Source of the DNA: [Clostridium] fimetarium
GTDB taxonomy: Bacteria; Bacillota; Clostridia; Lachnospirales; Lachnospiraceae
Assembly (NCBI RefSeq): GCF_900111235.1
Contig: NZ_FOJI01000003.1
Location: 124,001 to 188,000, forward strand
Length of the DNA stretch: 64,000 nt
Direction: 5' to 3'
Shown: piece after piece, positions 61,517 through 64,000 of the stretch
Position numbering within the stretch: the stretch's first letter is position 1
Layout: the number at the start of each line of letters is the position of its first letter
Notes under the pieces: generated by a model
Databases searched by the model: none
Seen by the model: only the letters and a program-made list of their open reading frames with translations
Told to the model about the DNA's origin: nothing
Position numbers and translations under genes: made by a program

Positions 61517-62326
61517 TTAACCTCCAAAGTTTAATTCTACAAAAGCTAATCTGCCTGCTCCATAGGAAGACGTCCAATAGCGAAAATACATATTTGAAGG
61601 CACAAAATATATCTGTTCATTTTTATCTTTAGCACCGTCAATGATATATTTAGGTAGCATACCAGTCCATTTGCACAAAGCTGTTTCACCTGCCTGAAGG
61701 TGAATTTCACCATTTTTAAATAATCCATCCCCACTTATCTTTCCATCATTATATATTATTCCACTTCCTTTGCTTGTATCTGCTTGTCCATTTTTATCAA
61801 ATATATGTATACTGCAATTCCCCACTCCCCATGATGTCTTTGTTATGCCAATGTTTGTAAATTGAATTTCTACTGACACCATATAATATCCACTCGAATA
61901 TATACTTGACGGTTTATTTAAATACCTTGAGAAAACATCCGGATCATATAAATAATCTAAATTAGTTGCCTCCAATTCAGTATTTATTGAAACACGCTTA
62001 ACATTAACCAATACTTCACCTGTTTCCATTGATGGTAGATAGTTAAAATAAATATCTTCCCCAAAATTATAAAAAAGGGATTTATCAAAGGTTGCTAATC
62101 TTGGCGCATTCGCAATTGCATTTTGTCCTGTATCTGAAGTAGTCACCGTTTGCGATTCAGATGCATTATATGTTGTAAACTCGTTCACTTCCGAAGTTGT
62201 ATTTCTCATGTTTTTCAATTGATTAAACATTTCATCAAAGAGACCTTCTTGAATACCCAACACAGTACATACAATTAATGCAATGATGCTTGTGGCTGCA
62301 ATTATTCGCTTTACTATTTTCATCAT
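61517..62326 (-). CDS. Membrane-anchored extracellular protein, paralog 1
   Basis: 269 residues: a transmembrane helix at residues 5-27, a Ser/Thr-rich linker, then a domain of about 200 residues with KSLFYNFGEDIYFNYLPS, VSVEIQFTNIGITKTSWG and, at the end, NEQIYFVPSNMYFRYW and GRLAFVELNFGG. It is about 60 percent identical by eye to paralog 2 at 62781-63590. It heads the coupled part of the ABC operon and may act as an extracellular substrate-binding or sensor subunit. Inference only. Confidence 0.72.
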   Translation of the reverse strand: MMKIVKRIIAATSIIALIVCTVLGIQEGLFDEMFNQLKNMRNTTSEVNEFTTYNASESQTVTTSDTGQNAIANAPRLATFDKSLFYNFGEDIYFNYLPSMETGEVLVNVKRVSINTELEATNLDYLYDPDVFSRYLNKPSSIYSSGYYMVSVEIQFTNIGITKTSWGVGNCSIHIFDKNGQADTSKGSGIIYNDGKISGDGLFKNGEIHLQAGETALCKWTGMLPKYIIDGAKDKNEQIYFVPSNMYFRYWTSSYGAGRLAFVELNFGG

Positions 62327-62381
62327 TCATTCCACCTTTATATTTAACAAATACCACACAACTATTAGGGCTATCAAAATT

Positions 62382-62520
62382 AGTAACCTCCAAAATTTAT
62401 TTCTACAATAGCTAATCTAGTCGGGCCATATGAACATTCCCAATAAGGAAATAAAAATTGAACGGTTCAAAATAAATCTGTTCATTTTTATCTTTAGTGC
62501 GGTCAATAATATATATTTTT
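62382..62520 (-). pseudogene. Decayed C-terminal fragment of the anchored-protein family, fragment 1
   Basis: Minus-strand translation gives YIIDRTKDKNEQIYF and FNFYF, then after a frameshift RLAIVEINFGG and a stop, colinear with the end of paralog 1. No N-terminal part is present. The frameshift and the short length show it is not a gene. Confidence 0.75.
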
Positions 62521-62544
62521 CATATAACATTAGTATTTTAAAAT

Positions 62545-62705
62545 TCAGTTATCCTCCAATTTCAACTCAACAAATGCCAATCTTCCTGCCCCATAAGAAG
62601 GCCTCCATGTCAGGAAATACATATCTGAAATACTAAAATATATCTGTTCATTTCTATCTTTTACATTCTAAATGACTTCTTTGCCTATCATTTCAGTCCA
62701 TTTTA
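62545..62705 (-). pseudogene. Decayed C-terminal fragment of the anchored-protein family, fragment 2
   Basis: Minus-strand translation gives KWTEMIGKEVI, then a TAG stop where the paralogs have an Asp codon, then NVKDRNEQIYF, SDMYFLTWRPSYGAGRLA and FVELKLEDN with a stop. It is colinear with the last 50 codons of the paralogs. The reading frame is otherwise intact, so it decayed later than fragment 1. Confidence 0.78.
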
Positions 62706-62780
62706 ACCTCCGTCATCATAAATATGCAGTATGCATAAGGATGTATTCATAATTGCTTGTTTAATTTAGTATTTCTAAAA

Positions 62781-63590
62781 TCAGTTAACTTCCAAAGGTA
62801 ATTCTACGAAAGCTAATCTGCCAGTTCCATTTGAAGCATGCCATGAACGGTAATACATATTTGAAGGAGTAAAATATAACTGTTCCTTTCTATCTTTAAG
62901 GTTATCAATTGCCTCCTTACGTATCAAATCAGTCCATTTACATAACGCTGTTTCGCCTGGCTGAAGAAAAATTTCACCCTTTTTAAATACTCCACCTCCA
63001 CTTATTTTTCCATCTTGAAATGTTGCCATCCATCTTTTATTTATATCAACTTTTCCATTTCTATCAAAAGTATATAAATAACAATTTCCAGTGCTCCATG
63101 ATGTCTTCGTTGTACCAATATTTGTAAATTGGATTTCCACTGACACAATATAATAACCATTAGGATAGGTATCTGGAGCCATTTCTAACCTACGCGAAAA
63201 ATATTCAGGATCGTCCAAAAATTTTAACGACTCAGGATCTAGTTCGTCACTTATAAAAGCACTCTTTACATTAACCATAATTTCACCTTTTTCAACTGAC
63301 GGGCCATAGTTACAATATATATCTTCACCTAAATCATAAAAAAGAGATTCATCAAATGTTGCCAATTTCGGTGCATTTGCGGCCGCATTTTGTCCTGTAT
63401 CTGAAGCAGTTTTCGTTTGAGCTTCTGCAGAATTATATGTTGTAAGCTCACCAGCTTCTGATGCTACGTCGTTGTTTTTAAGCTGATTAAAGAATTCATC
63501 AAACAGGCCTTTTTGAATTCCTAATGCAGCACTTATAATTAGTGCAATAATACTTATAGACGCAATTGACCGTTTTACTATTTTCATCAC
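62781..63590 (-). CDS. Membrane-anchored extracellular protein, paralog 2
   Basis: 269 residues with the same layout as paralog 1: a helix near residues 8-27, a Thr/Ser-rich linker, then the domain with ESLFYDLGEDIYCNYGPS, VSVEIQFTNIGTTKTSWS and a final GRLAFVELPLEVN. The first 40 residues are nearly identical to paralog 1 (GIQKGLFDEFFNQLKN). Separated from paralog 1 by two fragments of the family, so the region grew by tandem duplication. It is the first gene of this group visible in the window. Confidence 0.72.
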   Translation of the reverse strand: MMKIVKRSIASISIIALIISAALGIQKGLFDEFFNQLKNNDVASEAGELTTYNSAEAQTKTASDTGQNAAANAPKLATFDESLFYDLGEDIYCNYGPSVEKGEIMVNVKSAFISDELDPESLKFLDDPEYFSRRLEMAPDTYPNGYYIVSVEIQFTNIGTTKTSWSTGNCYLYTFDRNGKVDINKRWMATFQDGKISGGGVFKKGEIFLQPGETALCKWTDLIRKEAIDNLKDRKEQLYFTPSNMYYRSWHASNGTGRLAFVELPLEVN

Positions 63591-64000
63591 TCGGCTCCAT
63601 CTTTTTATTCTACAAATGCCACAAATATTAAAGACTCATAAATGTTTCTATTTAAATTTTCATATTCAATTAAATTCTAAATTTAATTCTAACTTTGATA
63701 TACTCATTTTCTGCATACTGTGATTACTAATATTAATCTTTCTATTTTAATAGTTGATTTCCCTAAAATAAATAGGCCATAGACTATATCTATGACCTAT
63801 TTTATTTAGATAGGTAGTAAAATGAATCTTTTTACATTAATTTTCCTTCGCATACTATACCTCTAATTATTATTTATTAAGTTGCAAAACTATAAATTAA
63901 TAATAATCCTATTTTATTATATTTCAATACCTTTGGCACGAACTGTAGTTTTTTGGCACGAACTGTCAATTTAACAAGTAAAAAGCAAAACAAGTTAACG
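63591..64000. other. Gene-free right edge with hairpin and short direct repeat
   Basis: A hairpin AATAGGCCATAGA/TCTATGACCTATT lies at 63771-63801. TTTGGCACGAACTGT occurs twice with a 20-bp period at 63932-63946 and 63952-63966. No open frame of note. The doubled motif could be part of a mobile-element terminus beyond the edge; nothing further supports this. Confidence 0.4.

Overview
The window is AT-rich DNA with Gram-positive style ribosome binding sites (GGAGG-type) and mostly short intergenic gaps. Gene content (Lachnospiraceae-type pectate lyase with a sortase-like signal, eukaryotic-type HisA, QueH, GlnRS, DUF2225, LTA-synthase-like sulfatase, clostridial subtilisin-like protease) points to an anaerobic clostridial Firmicute, most likely a plant-polysaccharide-degrading Lachnospiraceae. 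This is inferred from protein families only. No rRNA, tRNA, CRISPR array, integrase or transposase gene was found.

Positions 1-8.6 kb hold one leftward gene block that looks accessory. It encodes a Cys-rich protein, a 50-residue membrane protein, a ParM-like actin ATPase with a ribbon-helix-helix partner, a 60-residue hydrophobic protein, then a Tad/type-IV-pilus-like module (TadA-like ATPase, a double TadB/TadC-like membrane protein, a TadE-like protein) together with five proteins that share a 9-residue N-terminal leader ending in Gly. A Thr/Gln-rich surface protein and an InlB-repeat-like secreted protein cut by the window edge follow. No prepilin peptidase is visible.

Positions 8.7-20.7 kb: a clostridial subtilisin-like protease, an APC permease with a structured leader and palindrome-embedded promoter, a chemotaxis receptor, an AraC regulator, and an amine/imino-acid oxidation cluster (FAD oxidase, two 2Fe-2S proteins, FAD/4Fe-4S oxidoreductase, ornithine-cyclodeaminase-family protein, RidA). 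Two copies of a covarying hairpin element sit at the 3' ends of two of these genes. Positions 20.9-24.2 kb carry the amtB-glnK ammonium operon behind a promoter and two successive terminators, plus a zinc-ribbon membrane protein.

Positions 24.5-38.9 kb: MATE exporter, YfcE-type phosphodiesterase, PadR/HAAS-type membrane module, an orphan AbiEi-like protein, a Lys/Glu/Ala repeat protein, QueH, eukaryotic-type HisA, a heterodimeric ABC exporter, and an AraC-controlled polar amino acid ABC importer. Positions 39-47.5 kb: a cell-wall pectate lyase, a GAF-PAS-GGDEF-EAL enzyme, YcxB-like and SseB-like proteins. Positions 47.7-57.7 kb: carB-carA, LTA-synthase-like sulfatase, DUF2225 protein, glnS, shikimate kinase and a small unknown protein. 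Positions 57.8-63.6 kb: an ABC transporter operon with three membrane subunits and three membrane-anchored extracellular proteins, two of them paralogs separated by two decayed fragments of the same family.

A recurring trait is short tandem repetition, both between genes (periods 8, 10, 13, 15, 37 bp) and within genes (18 and 21 bp).
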